From Epiperipatus broadwayi (lineage: Eukaryota; Onychophora; Udeonychophora; Euonychophora; Peripatidae), in the NCBI GenBank assembly GCA_028023455.1, contig JAQFVV010000014.1, positions 1,057,336 to 1,121,335 on the forward strand: a DNA stretch of 64,000 nucleotides, written 5' to 3'. The position numbers and the translations under genes were made by a program. Below the pieces are notes generated by a model. That model had not been told where the DNA came from and searched no databases. It saw nothing but the letters and a program-made list of their open reading frames with translations. Positions 1-14,060 of this stretch are shown here, piece after piece (positions within the stretch are counted from its first letter, which is position 1; each line of letters starts with the position of its first letter).

Positions 1-1435
1 TTGACTTTTGTCATATTTAATTTTTGTTTTACTTAGAAAATGGTAACTGAAAATTTTAATCTCCTCTTTTTTTAAAATATTTACTATAGTTGTTTATGCC
101 GCATAAATAAATGAATCTTCAATTACTAAATATTTCAGAAGATTGCTGGAAATAAGTGCTGTGGATGTTGAGGTCAATAATTAATTTGACAGTAAAGAGG
201 AAAAAGTTGATTTGTTTTAGTTACTTATTATTTTGATTATTCCTTAAGCATTGTAAGAGTATATTCGATAGATATTAAAATTAATATCTACTGTTTTATT
301 TTTTAATACTTCTATTTAATAAAATGTAAAAAAAAAAAACATTGACAAATGTTTTTTTTATTACTATAAAAATGCTTTACTAGTGTAAAATAACTATATA
401 TCCACTACTTAATAATATTGTTATTTAATATTTATTTTGGTTTCCAGTATTATATAAATATTTTAAAGAACCAGAACATTTTTAATAAGCAGCTGATTCT
501 CTTAATTTAATAATTTTTCCCCACATTATTAATATATAAATGAGAATAGTTAAATGTATGGAGACATGATAATTGATTTTTTAAAATTAATTACTGTAGC
601 AATAATGCATTGCAAGGATGCTAAAAGAAAACAATTTACATATTTTACTCCAATAAAATAATTTTGAAAAATTTTATTCAAAATTTAAATTTATAGGATT
701 TTTTTTTTTGTCAATTTATGGCAGTCTTGGATTATATTACCAAAACTTTTACTTGTGATGTGTTAAATAAAATATTTTTCATAGATAGTTTACTTGGATC
801 AAGCTATGATCAATCTCCAAAAGTTTCTTATTATTGAAGGGGAGTTTTGCAAGAATGAAAATGAAGGCAGAATTACCAGAAAGTGAGAAACTTAAGTATT
901 GTAGTTGAATGGCAAAACAGATTTAAGATTGAGTAGTTTTTGTATTCTTTTTATAAATATATAACTCATTTTAACACCCCCTATTATATACCTGTTGCAT
1001 TCAGCTATTTTTTTAACTTACTTCTGTAAAAAGACTATATTGTATTTGAGAACCAAAAGAGAATTATTAGAAAATTTGAAATATATATAATTTTTTGCTA
1101 AATTATTTTTTCTTGAAGTATAGAAAGAAAGAAACCTAATTCAAAAATAAACATTTTTTATAGAAATTGGATTAAATTTTGAAAATATTTTGTGGTGTAG
1201 GAATGTGGTTTTTGGAATACTGTCTTTCATTATTTCTTTTAATTTTCTATAAATGATTTTGCTTACAATTTTATTTTTGACTGTCTCATCTAATTTTAAT
1301 TGTTAGTTTTTTTTAATAAAAAAAATATTAAACTTTATTTAAACTATTCAAATAAACTATTAGTAAGAATATATAGGCTAGTATATAGCACAACTTTTGA
1401 ATGAAACTAATCTCCTTTATTCCTTAGCTATTGTT
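1..1435. other. AT-rich non-coding DNA, nothing recognised
   Basis: Reading both strands shows only A+T-rich sequence with short T and A runs and frequent stops in all frames. I see no repeat family, RNA gene or splice-bounded open frame that I can support here. It is compatible with intron or intergenic DNA. Confidence 0.6.
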
Positions 1436-1439
1436 AAGC

Positions 1440-1520
1440 TGACCAGTATGGGAATTGAACTAGTGACTTTTCGATTTGTAAATATTGAATTTAAGATGAC
1501 ATTCTAACCAGCTAGCATTG
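1440..1520 (-). repeat. Old tRNA-derived SINE head or tRNA pseudogene (relic)
   Basis: On the minus strand the segment reads as a decayed tRNA-like unit. A box A-like stretch (TAGCTGGTTAGAATG, 1500-1514 on the plus strand) is followed about 40 bases later by a box B-like stretch (AGTTCAATTCC, around 1450-1460). The order and spacing fit an internal RNA polymerase III promoter. The cloverleaf is too eroded for a functional tRNA call. A tRNA-derived SINE head is the most economical reading, since two clearer examples lie at 45.0 and 56.3 kb. Chance resemblance is possible in AT-rich DNA. Confidence 0.35.
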
Positions 1521-4500
1521 ACAGAGTAGCCATATTTGTCTCAAGTATCATCTTAACTCAGTTTTTATGAATACAAAGATATTCTGATCTAATTCTCATG
1601 ATATTTGTTGCTGTTAGGCCAGTATTACTTGATAACAAATGAGAATATAGCTCAAAATATTGTATTATATAATAAGATATTTGAAAATTTAAATAAAGTT
1701 TGAATTTTTCTAAGAAAAAAAAGTAAATAATTAAAATTAGATGATAGAATTAGTCTAACATACAATTATAATTTATTATATAAAGAATCAATATTTTATT
1801 ATATTGCATTACAATTCAACTACAGCTAATAATTGTTTTTTTTTTTTTTAAATTCATATTTAAATTATTTTAAAATTAGCTGTTGATTATTAATTACATA
1901 ATTGGTTAATATTGTGAAAGCATTGCTTTAATCACGTGCTTTAGCACTAATTTTATTTAAAAGTCTACTGTAGAATTATTTTATTAATTAGTCTTGAGAA
2001 AACTTTTATTTGAACTTATGACATTCGCAATAGAATACCTAAAGACAAAAATTATGTAATGTGAGATAAAAATGAATAAGATAAAAGGTTTGTTGAATTT
2101 TTGTATTAAAAAGAAAACTTGTTAATACTAATTTATGATTAAACAATTTAATTTTTTTTTGGCTTGCTATAGATGATGTTTCCTGTTGATGAATATGAAT
2201 TTTGAGTCTTAAAAGGTATGGTTATGGATTTCTCATAAATCATAGTATAAAAACAATATTTATGGACTTCTTTTAAAAGGTTTTTTTAATAGAGAAGTAA
2301 CTTATTTTTTATTTTTAGAATTATAATAATCTGTAAATGCCTGCAGTTGTGCTAGAATTATAAAGAATATTGTATTTTACATCTGAATGTGTACTAGAAA
2401 CAATTGAAAACAAAATAAAAAAGAAAAAAATGTTAAATCTGAGTGTTTAATGATTACACAAACCAATTCATGAAACATAAATGTCCACATATATTGCATA
2501 CTTCTCTATTAGTTTACTTATTTGGCTACTTATCAAATTGTTTTTTTCATTTGTCTGGACCAATTTTTTTTATAGTTTTTTTTATTAATATTTTTAAATT
2601 TTTCTTAATTTTATTCTTCTATTATATTCTGTTCTCAAGTAATTTACTTTGAATCATATTAGAGTCTCTTTCTGATAATCAGATACAAATACAATCAAGT
2701 CTCGCTTATGAAAATTATATTCAAGTTTACTTTAAATTTATAAAAGAATTTTGTAATTCTTCATCTGCTTCATATATTCAATCAAATGAAGACATGTGAT
2801 TACAATTGTAATTTCTTACCATCACTTAATAGCAAATGGAAGTACATTCACATTGTTCTTATGTTTTTGCCATCGCATACAATTTTGTAAATGTCTTGTA
2901 TTACAATTGTAGGATATATGCCTCATTTCCATATAAGAATTTTTATGAAATGAATGCTTCTTTTTAACTCAAATATAGCACCAATAAACTGGAATGTGCT
3001 TATCTCATTATCTAGATACTTTTATGCTTAAAATGTTGTCAGTATATTTTTATTTACTCACATTACCCTTCCAGGCCAAAAATTGTTAAAAATTTCTTTT
3101 TCTTTTGTCTGGCTTTCAAATATTTGGATTTTGAATATTAATTTCTAAAGTATTTGCATAGATGAGAATAACAAAGATATCAACACACTGTAAATCTGGA
3201 AATCAAGTTTTTGTTTTTCCTTTAAATAGATTCAAATTAAAAACATCATCATCAAATTATATTCTGTCTCATTGTTTGTTTTATGGATTCACCCAGTAGC
3301 CTTTCTTAAAATAACTTATAAAAGTGAAAACATTGTTGAAACTGTAAACTTAATTATTCAAGAAAATGTATTAAAATACTTTTGATGTAATGGATAATAG
3401 TGCTATTCCATGACAGTTACTGCAGTCATTTTTATTATTATTTTAAACTTGCATCAATATAACTATAATTAAAGATCAGTAGAACATAGGTTTATGTATT
3501 TTCCAATAATTTTTCGATCAAACTTATCATCACCTTATTTTTTTTAATTTTTCAAAGTCGTTTTCTAATCTTACAGTTTTTATGCTTTTTTAAGATTGAA
3601 ACGTTAATATCTCTTTTCAAATTTAAATGATTTAATAGGATGACTGAATTATTAAATGTAATTATTTTGATTTTTTTATCATTATTCTGAAGATTATCAA
3701 AATATTATCTTTATTTTCAAAGTATCAGTATCATAGAATTATGATGTATTTGTGTGGCTACATATTATTTTAATTATTCTGAAAAAGATTTAAGGAAATT
3801 ATGACCAGCAAATAATTTGATTTTTTTTTTTTTTTGCTGTTTTATTCATTGCTATTATTTGTAAGCATTCTTGTCTGCCACTGAATTTTCATATTTAAAT
3901 CCCTGAATTGCTTATGAAACATTTTTTTTTATTTCTTTATTCAGCTTAGTAAAATATATTAAGTATGTTTTTAAATACATCATTCATAATATGATCACTG
4001 CTAGAGGACTTTTTAATACTTTTGTATTAATGAGCACAAAACTAGTGATACTAAAATACTTCTTAAAATAATTATATGACCAAAAAATGATGAGTTTTAA
4101 ATCCAAATTTTCACTATTTTTATTTTTTAACTATTGATTTTGTGCATAAGTTACAGTTGCTTTTAAATAAGGTATGTCTAAATTTTTTTTTTTTTTTTGT
4201 TTATGATGTGTTTGGAAGTGAATATATTTTTATACTACTATTAATTTAACATTTTATTGTCTATTCAATAATTTGTCTCTATAAATATTTACAATATTGA
4301 TATTAATTTGTTTTATTTTTTAAACTCCTAAGTATAGAATAGTTTTTGTCAGTGTTTTAAATTTGGATATTTCTAACATTTTTTTGTGTCTGTTTTTCTG
4401 TGTATAATGTTTTATATATTTATGATAGTTCATTTATGTACTATGAAAAAATTCAATATTGATTTATTTATATTTAGAACATAGATTTTTTTAAATAGCT

Positions 4501-7500
4501 TAATCATTGGCAAAATAATATATAGTAACCAGCTTTATTAAGATATTGCAATCATAAATTTGCTTGTCATTAATTATATAGTTTTTGTCCCTATCTGTAT
4601 AGATCAGTGACTGCTAAATTCTATTTATGGAAAACAGATGACTTAACAATCATGAATTGTTCTAAATCTGTTGATGAATCTCCAGTTCGAATTTCAGAAG
4701 ATGAAATTTATCTAACATTATTTTTTTAATTTTGTTTGGAATTAGATACTAATTTATATTTTTTATGCCAGAATTATTTGATTGTGGATTTTTGTTAAAC
4801 AATCAAAAAAGTGATCTTGATATAGAATGAATCTTCAGAAATGAAACTATATGTTTATGGGGAGTTACTGGCAAGTCTAATCTGCTTAACATCTTTTTAC
4901 ACATTTTATTTTTATTAAGTAATAATAGACCATTCAAATTCATTGAGATTGTACTATTATTTTCCTAACTTGGGGAACATTTTTTTACTATTGTTATCAA
5001 TAAAATCCAGAGGAGAATAATTCATACTTTTATTAGTTCTGATAAAATAACACTATTGTATTTATAATAAAAACTTTTTTTCTCTGAACTTGGAAGATTT
5101 AATATTGGAATATAAAAAACATTGATAAAAATGATCACAGGTATTATTTTACTAAACAATTTTAAAAATCATTCTTTCAATATCACAATGATCAATATCA
5201 AGAAGACACCAACTTAGATTTATTAGTGAATCTTATACCAGACAACCTTTTTCTATTCAAGGAAAATCTCTTTTAGAAAAATTCAAAATGCACCTACCTT
5301 GCAAAGTTCTGTGCATGAAAGCATGTTTAACTGCATAAATAGATTAATATATATATAATGAAACAGTGATAACATTTGGTCCTTGTCTTTGATAAATTTT
5401 CCATTGCTTATGATTTAGATAATTTACTTACAATCTCAAATATGTTGAACCACATCTCAAAATAGTAAAGGACTTTATATATATTATATTTTATATAAAA
5501 TAATGAATGAAGACTTTTATATCGAATAAATATATTTATTAAAATTATTAATTTATATACCACTATCGTTTTGTTTTTTCATTCTATTATTTTAATTATT
5601 CTCTAATAATTAATTACTTGTATAGTACTAACAAAACAAAAGATGATTGATAGAAACAAATTTTGGCCTAAAGGTTTACATTGAACAACTCTGCCACCTA
5701 CAGAAATATTTTATTATTAATTTAAGACATATTTGTTTGTTTGTTTTTTATTATTATTTTGGTGTGATTATTTCTGTAATATACCAAAGTTTAAATATTT
5801 TTGAATTCGATAATTATGTGTATTCTATATAGTTTGATTACTAGACTTGTGTAGTGTTTTAATATATGCAATGAGTTCAGTAAATTCTATTATGAAACTG
5901 CTATCAATAGTTATTCCTTGACCATACTACTCTATAGCCTAATTATTTTGTCCTGCCTTCAGGCAAAAGAATGAATATATTGATTTGTATATACATATTA
6001 TTTTTGCTTTTCTATAATGTTTTTATTTTATTATATAATATTTACTATTTTATATTACAATTTATTCTAAATCACATATTTTAGTATCATTTGTTTTTTA
6101 ACTTGTTTTAACTAATTTTTTTGTCATTGCTAAATTTATTATATAAACGTATGTATGTGTTTATATAGATGATTACCTATTTTTAGTAGAAATAAAAGAA
6201 CCTTACCACTAACTTAAATATAATATCAAAAACAATGTCACATGATCTTTCATATGCTTCCAAGAAAAAGCTGTTATTTCCATTATATTCTAAAGCCATG
6301 TACTGTAAGCTTGAGTTATTAATGAATCCCAGATAATGTAATGCAGTAAATACCTATCTGCCAGACACACAGGTTCATTAGTTCTAGCATTGAATTATCA
6401 TCACTGATAAAGACAAAAGGCCAAAATATTGGGTCTAGAGTTTGTTATTATATTGGGCTATACTTTCTGCTATCCATTGATTACTCAAACTTACAATAGA
6501 TGGTTCCAGAGTAGACTAGTAAGAATTTAGATATTTGTGTTATATTACAACTTCAATTTGATTAAAATATTTAATCATATTAATTTCTTTTTATGAAAAT
6601 GCAATTAAAATATTTTATTCTAGCTATATTAATTCCACATTATATATATATGGAAAACTTAAATTTTAATAATTCTTATTATAAATTTATATAATACTAT
6701 AATAATGAATTAAACAATTTTCAAAACAGTACTGATTCAGATATACTTTATGTAGATGGATGCCATTCATGAATTTTTTTATTCATAGATATAAAAATTA
6801 AATAAGCCTGTTTGTAGAAAAAGATTTCTTCAATAAGTATTTAGAGAGAAACATTAAAAGAAAAAAACCATACTCATAAAGCTAGTGATTGCATTAAGTG
6901 TTGATGGTTTACATTTTCCCCTTCTTTTTGTTTTTCCTTTTAGGAAAGGGTGTTATTTAAAATCAACAATAATTAAGCAGTTAACTAGGTTGGCATATGC
7001 TGGCTGCTTGAGGAAAGTTTCTAACTTCCAAAATTTTTTAGTTCTTTCTGTATTTGAATTCCTCCTGATAGGGATAGCCAGAGAATCTTATAACCACAGT
7101 ATCATAAATCTATTTTGATATCTATTGAAATAAAATATATGACATTATCTTACTATTGAAAATAAACAAATAATAAAACAAAGGAGACCTGTAGCTTTAT
7201 GGGAGCGATATTGAACATTATATAGTGCTGTTATTATTGTTTTTAAATTGATATTTAAAAAAAAAAGACTGATTGGGTGATTTTTACATTTAAATTCATT
7301 TATATAAAAAATGAGTCCTTGTTCCATTGATTCCTAAATTTGCAATATGTTGGTGATTTTATTGATGCAAGGATTGTCTGACAAAATATTTCTATAGTTT
7401 TGGGTTTGGTTTAATAATTAATGTTTAACAAGCTCATGTATTTTATCTGACATGAATAGTAGAAAAATCTTTAGAAACTTTCAACGTTGATAGTTTTTAG

Positions 7501-8130
7501 CTTGAGAATGCTGATCAACATAAAATTTTTCATATAAAAAAACCAGACTTGTATGTTGAAGCCAAGATTACCATATGGTGTTGTGGCAGCAACTGTTTCA
7601 ACTAAATTAATTATATATTGGGCTATTATTCTTCCAAATTTATTACATGAAAGTAAATCCTGGAGTCATTTATCAATGCAATATAAAGAAATTTAGACAA
7701 TTTCCTACAAAGATATTCCATTATAATTTAAAAATATGAATGCAAGATTATAATACTAATTTGTGTACTCTTCAATATGCTGTAGGTTTTCAGTCATTAT
7801 TGGATGGAACATAGTAAATAAACAAAAAAAAAAAAACATTCAAATGAATAAAAAATATTTAACTTAATATGGTTTTCATAAAAATCATGGTCCCTGTGTA
7901 CTCTATAAAGATAAATATTCCAAAGCACTGAAAGTATATAGCATGGATGGAATATAGTTGAGAGTTGAAGTTAGGTAAAGAAAGAAATTTTTAATAATAT
8001 GAATAAAAAAAAAAACACAAAAAGATTTCAAATAACATACTAAAAAAAAATCAGTGTGAAATGTATATAAATATATTTGTAATTATCTATTGATTTATCA
8101 CAAAATTCATATTTACCTTTTTGTTTTTTG
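1521..8130. other. AT-rich non-coding DNA, plus strand biased to T
   Basis: The block is made of T-rich plus-strand sequence with many T runs of 8-13 bases, short TA dinucleotide tracts (for example near 5350 and 8430-8445) and no open frame above about 77 codons. The few short open frames are low-complexity hydrophobic translations of T-rich DNA and carry no family signature. No repeat pair inside the window was recognised. It may be intronic, because the strand bias towards T is of the kind seen in transcribed introns, but that is inference. Confidence 0.5.
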
Positions 8131-8139
8131 TGTCTCATT

Positions 8140-8264
8140 CATTTGTTTTTTTATTTATTTCAGGGGCTAGAATGCCTGCACTTCCTTTAAGAATGATCAT
8201 TAATAACGATGATAAAAAAAAAAATGACATTAGAAATATTATCAAAATGTGCACTTTAACGTAA
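8140..8264 (+). other. Candidate splice acceptor and short terminal exon (speculative)
   Basis: A pyrimidine-rich tract ends in TTTATTTATTTCAG with the AG at 8162-8163, a good animal 3' splice site. Downstream, the phase starting at 8166 stays open for 32 codons (translation starts ARMPALPLRMII and is rich in Asn, Asp and Lys) and closes with TAA at 8262-8264. No family is recognised. No upstream exon with a matching donor was found, and an A-run coding for Lys lies in the middle, so this may be chance. A transcript read crossing 8163 would settle it. Confidence 0.15.
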
Positions 8265-8995
8265 AAGAAATATGCAATTATTATTATGACAGAATGAATC
8301 TTATATATATTTGAATTTCACATATTTTCACTTGGAAGTGCAACGTATATGCAAACTTTTTTTTGCCAATTTTAAAAAATGAAGCACAAATTATATACAT
8401 TTTAAATATATATAATATTGATGATAAAATCATTTATATATATATATTTCTATTTTATGGGTTTAGTAATATCTCTCGTATCCATGCATTATATATATCT
8501 TTTTAACAAGGATGTACACATTATGCCATTCCTTAAATTATTAGTATACAGTTGTTGTTGTTGTTTTTTTACCATGGCGTTTGTGTTTAAGCGCGCGCCA
8601 CACACACGAATCATTCAATTTTGTTTTTAATTATTTTAAAAAATCTACAAATATGGTATTAATTTCATTATTATATGGTCGAAAAAAAATTTGTATATAA
8701 ATAAACCATGGAAAATAATATGAGATTAAAGGATTAGTATCAAAGGAAAAACAAAAAGCAATAATTTTTCTAATTGCAAAATATATTACATATATTTTTA
8801 AAAATGATGTATTTAATAAATAAAAGAGTATAGATTAATATTTTAAATATAAATTGTTTATTTCTCAAATTAATTTATTAAGCTATTTTCTCATAAAAAT
8901 ATACTGCTGAAAGCAAATTAATTAAATATTGATTTTAAATATTTCACTTAATTCAAGTGTATTTTATTGATATTTTTATTAGCAATACTTAGAAA

Positions 8996-9007
8996 CCCCC
9001 CCCCCCC
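8996..9007. repeat. Poly-C run (12 C)
   Basis: An uninterrupted run of 12 C in otherwise C-poor DNA. It is a G-run on the minus strand. Its length is prone to sequencing error. Confidence 0.9.
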
Positions 9008-9097
9008 TTTAAATGTGATATATTTGCTACATTTAAAAAAAAAAATCTGAGTTTCAGTCAATCTTCGCATACCCTGGTCTATCCTGCCCTTTAACTG

Positions 9098-9150
9098 TTT
9101 TATTGTATTGTATTTTATTTTATTTTATTATTTAATTTATTCTTTTATTT
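9098..9150. repeat. Degenerate TATTT/TTTTA pentamer tract
   Basis: Short tandem pentamers of the type TATTG/TATTT run for about 50 bases. This is a simple low-complexity repeat with no coding capacity. Confidence 0.6.
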
Positions 9151-9859
9151 TCGCTCTAAATAAATTCATTTCATATATATTTTTAAAATTTTGTTCTCTA
9201 TTACAATTGCCACCCCCATGAATCTAAAGGCAAATGATAAACCCTAGGATTGTCTCCTGTAGCTGAGGCAATTTTCTCATCAGATGTAAAAACAGCATTG
9301 TATTAGATTATTTTTTGTTGTTGTTATTATTGTTTTATGATCAACAGCATATTATACTAATCTAGATGATATAAGATTTTTTTTGATCATCTTATATCCA
9401 ATTTCCAATCATGATTTTTTGATGAATTGGATTGACTATAGGTTACTACTTAAGAATTTGTTGGAGTGGTTATAATCGCATGACGATTGTCTATATATTA
9501 TTTCAATCTTTTTTTTTTAAATATTGTATTTATGATTTTAAATGCATTTTTATTCTCTATCTTTTTTTAATTCCTTTCCTTTTTTCTCTATAATAAAAGT
9601 AGTCAATTCGAGAGCTAATTGTTTCTGGATCGAATTCTTTCACTTCCCGAGCTCGAACTTCTCATAATTTTCAACAACTAAATTTATTTATTCCAATAAT
9701 TAAATATTTTACATTATATATATATGTAAAGCGTATATGTGAGTTTTTATATAATTATAGGAATAGTATTTATTTTGCTTGTATTTTAATAGACCTGCCC
9801 GAATATTTATATATATTAATACAATTGTCTTTAAAAATGATACTCAGTATTTGAAAAAG

Positions 9860-10110
9860 GCTAGCTGGGTTAAGTATTAAGATAAGCCACCCATGAGAAT
9901 CTTGTCCGTCAAACAGACAAACTAAAGATTGTCATTTCAAAGTGAGCAGCTTAGCCTAAATTACTACTAGGTTAATACGAGATCATTGTTAAAAAGTAAG
10001 AGTCAGTGGGAGCTATTGTTTCGCGGAACACAAACTAAACTGTACAGTCGCCACTGTGATCTTTTTAGTAGACCAATTGTTAACTTTTATGTTCGCCGAT
10101 TTTGTTGACA
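9860..10110. other. GC-richer, complex island in AT-rich DNA
   Basis: This stretch is visibly less A+T-biased than both flanks. It contains several CG dinucleotides (for example near 9909, 9978, 10022, 10048 and 10094) and almost no homopolymers. Neither strand gives an open frame longer than a few dozen codons, and no splice-bounded exon is convincing. It could be a conserved regulatory element, a non-coding exon or an eroded unique repeat. I do not recognise it. Confidence 0.35.
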
Positions 10111-13100
10111 AGTTTACTTTATTATTAGTTAATATTTTCTATGATAGTTGGGAGAAAAAAAAAAAAAACATTAAGAAAATCAAATTATTGCAAAAATTGT
10201 AAATGTTTTTCATCTCTTCTTTTTTTTTTTTTATAATCTTCTGTTTTTGAAAAAGAACAATAAAAAAAAATACTTTGATTATAAATGATTAATCCTTTTT
10301 TTTTCTTTTATTTATTTGCTTAGTGTCTGCTGTAGCCATTTTTGTTTCTAGTATGTAATGCAAAAAATAATAGTAATATAATTTTTTATAAATAAAATTA
10401 TTCGTTTTGAAGTTGTTTTTTTTAAACTTGTATTTTAAAATCTTGTTTGAAATCTGAAATCTAAATACACTACTTTTTTTTTAAATTTTGAAATAATTAT
10501 ATTACATATATATTTTAAATACACCATATTAGTTAATCTTATGATGTTTTAATTAAATTATTTTATAGCTCTTAATATTTTTCCAAAAGCGAAATTCATT
10601 TAATTAAAAAAAAGAACATTCGTAATTAAATGTAAGAATACACGTTTATAAATATCTCAGTATATATATATACTGATATTTATATATTCATCTAAGCGTG
10701 TATGTATATATCGGTACTACTTAAATATATAGATATACACAATACATTTCTAATAAAAACGTGTTGTAGATAGATAATCAATCGTCGATCTATGCGATCG
10801 GTTTGTTTATATATATTATAATGCATTAAATAAGCAAATTTCAATGTTCCAATTTGTCCATAATGTTGTCTTCTATATATAAAATTATAGTAAGTTATCT
10901 TTTTCAGTTTTGTTTTAAATTGATTATTTTTAATTTTATATATTATAATATATGATAATAATAAAATCGTCAGTGATTATTATATTTGTAAACATTGTTT
11001 TTATTAGAAATTTATTTACTAATTAAAATTACCTACCTGCCTCGTTATACAATTGCACATGTATTTAAAACCTGTAATTAAGTGTGCCTTTGATAACACA
11101 TATTTGGCAAAAATGTGGTGGTGGGGGTATGCAATTATATACACATTATTATGCAAAATATTTATGAAATCGGAAGGGGTATATAAATTACTGTACCCAT
11201 ACAGGATATCATTGCGTAAAATGTTTATGGAATGGAGATTATAATTACAATTAAGGTTGTATACTGACAGAATATCATTATGCAGAATGGTTGTGAATTG
11301 GGTAGTATAATTACAATTATAATTATTTTCTGATAAAGGTGTATTTTTAATGATTTTATTAATTGTTTTGTTTTGTATCATAATGATGTTATAGTGTATG
11401 TAGTACAGTTTATTATACTACAGTTTTAAAATTGAGATGCTAGCGATGCTACAATAGAATGTTTTAAATATAAATAAACATTAATAGACTATTACTAATT
11501 TTGGTCTATATCATTATTAAGAGCATAATAATCTGTTGCTTAATTACTGAAAATGTTTTTAGGCAAATAACCAAGTTGATAAGATAAAATAACATTTTAA
11601 AATTCTGTTACTTAATTAAAGTATTGTTTATAGTTACATCTTTATCAGATTTCAAGATTTTTATAAGTATACATATAGTGTATCATCAACCATCTGTTAG
11701 TCTCTTAGTATGTAGCATAATTATGAACATGAAATGAATATCTTTATATTGAAACCACAGTTTATCATATAATGACTTCCTGGTTAAATAAGAAATGCAT
11801 CACACAGTTATTGAGGCAAGAGACTTTCCTCATGCATATGACTGAAATATTCTTTTTCCATTATGATAACAACAAAACTTTTTAGTTTTATTCATCTCAT
11901 CTCAAATTTGATCTCTGTCAAGAAAACTTGTTACCTTTTTATTATCCAGTTAAGAATTGTCATAGTTCATTATTATCATCTCTCTTAATCTCAATTTACG
12001 TTATTAAATCTTTAAAGTTGACTAAATTAATAAAAAATTCAAATTCACTATTTTGTTTGTTATTACAATCATTATCAGCAATAGTCATTATCACATTAAT
12101 TGCACCAAAACCTCTGTTATCTATTATTTTATTCTTCAAATATTTAGAACTCTTGCATTTTTTAATATTATCTATCAATTTCTTTCACATCTTAATCAGT
12201 TTTTGTTCTTCATACAGTCCTCTTTAAAGCATTAGTAAAATGAATATTGTATGGCCATCTTTTTTTATGGCTTAAATAAGCTGTTAAAACAGTACCAAAT
12301 TTTTCCACAGTATAGTGTAAGTCCAATGCAAGCTTTAGAAGTCAATAAATATTAGAAGGTTGTGCTTCCTAATCCCTGTCCAATGTCCTCTCATGTGATA
12401 TCCCCAAATTAATTTCTAACTTATGGCTTTCATTGGTGGGAGGCCTTGGATTTGTGGTTAGTGCACTTAGATCTTTGGATTCAATGCATTTCTTTATCAT
12501 TCATCTTTTATCTTTTTGATTAACTATAAAGTTATCAGCCCAAAAATGAAAACAATTTCAATCATTAGTTAAACAATTCTATGTATTTAATAATGTAATA
12601 TTACTTTAAAATATTTTTGTTCTGTTACCATTTTCATTTTTTTTATGCTGGTATTTTTTTAATTTTCTCTAGGTTTCACTTTATTTTCATACAAAACTAT
12701 CTACAAATTTTATTAAGTTCTAGTCATATTATGAAAATTATTTTTATTTTCCATAAAAAATATTTGATCAACCAATTCAGTATAATGTGACTTCACTTTT
12801 TAATGTTAACTTTATTTGTATATCATTTCAATGTAATATAAAAAACATTAGAAAAATTTTATTTAACTTAGTCATTAAGCAAATTGAAGATCTTCCATCA
12901 AAGAAAGCCCTTTGTGAAATTTGCTTCTTATGCTATCTATTGAGATATTTTGTTTTTTATTTTTTTTTAACAACAAAATTGCAAACTAATGAATGTTGAT
13001 TTATTAATTTAAAAAATATCTGAAAATGTCAGTACTTTTGAGTAGGTGGCAAAATGAAAGCTAGTTTTTAGACCATTTGCAAGGTTACTTTGAGAAAATT

Positions 13101-13770
13101 TTTGCCCCAACAAAAAAAAATCATTTTTTTGTATAAATAATTAAAGTTGATTATTTTTACATAATAATTGTATAATACTTATTAAAAAAACAAAAGCATA
13201 TGTGATTACACTTTTGTTTTATATTTATATATTTATTTGTAAAAATAGAAATTAAAAAATTCTAGCATAATGCAAGTAAAAATGGCCAATAACAATGACC
13301 TTGCATAGTGAATTGACTGTTAATGTCATTACTCACATTATGGTAGGATCTTTTGAGATATTGTAAAAATTATAATTCAATTTTAATATGTTAAAGCAGA
13401 ATTTTATAGATTTATTAGTGCTTCACATTTATCCCATTTTAAAAAATAAATGTTCTTGAGTTCCTCACCAGACTGTTTTTCTGCCCACTGTTGAATGATG
13501 AAAATGGTTTTTGTTTTCATAACATACTCTGTTATTATTTTTTCAATGTTTGCAAAGATCAATTATGATTTTTTTTACAATGTTTTCATTTGAAAACATA
13601 TATTTCTAAAAAAATCAAGTCTAATTTATTAAATTTGTATATGGAGTAATAGTTTAATCATAAAAGTAAAGGTTTAAGGATTACACAAATTGTCACCATA
13701 GAGAACAGTAAAGGTGTCACCATGTTGTAGCACTAAGGATAGTCCATACATTTTTAAAAATACAATGATA
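10111..13770. other. AT-rich non-coding DNA; possible eroded SINE near 12430
   Basis: Mostly low-complexity AT-rich sequence. A moderately T-rich or A-rich open frame occurs on each strand at 11.0-11.4 and 11.9-12.2 kb, but these are overlapping shadows of skewed composition with no motif. Near 12430-12490 a stretch containing GTGGTTAGTGCACT followed by GGATTCAATGC resembles box A and box B of a tRNA-derived element, but no stem can be folded convincingly. Confidence 0.4.
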
Positions 13771-13779
13771 ATATAATAT

Positions 13780-14060
13780 TCGATACTGGATTGATTATAT
13801 GAATCAAGACTGTTTAAAGAAATGTCTTATAATGAACTTTTTTGTCCAAGAGATAAATTCTGTTTTCATTGTACATATTATCAGAAGGATGGTTTAAAAA
13901 TTCTGGAATAATTGATTATTTTCATTGTGAAAATATGTAGGGAAATAGAATACATTAAATTAATGCAATTAGACATGCTTTTGATGTAATTCAGAAAGAA
14001 AATTTTCTGGAGAAGTTAAAAAATATCATAAAATATCAAATAAATAAAATAATGGAACCA
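13780..14060 (+). repeat. Dispersed repeat family D, copy 1 (decayed)
   Basis: The segment aligns by eye with 42720-43045, most clearly from GCAATTAGACA (near 13968 and 42927) through ATATCAAATAAATA to AATGATGGA/AATAATGGA. The two share order and spacing but differ at many positions. A third, shorter relative lies at 25390-25560. It has no intact frame. It is probably an old transposon internal segment; the family is unknown to me. Confidence 0.45.

Noticed and set aside
11019-12235. Several overlapping short open frames on both strands (up to 120 codons)
   Set aside because: Asn/Tyr/Ile-rich or Leu/Phe-rich translations of AT-rich DNA, overlapping on opposite strands, with no motif or splice context.
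12430-12490. tRNA gene or clear SINE
   Set aside because: Box A-like and box B-like words are present but degenerate and no cloverleaf can be folded, so it is only mentioned inside the surrounding block.
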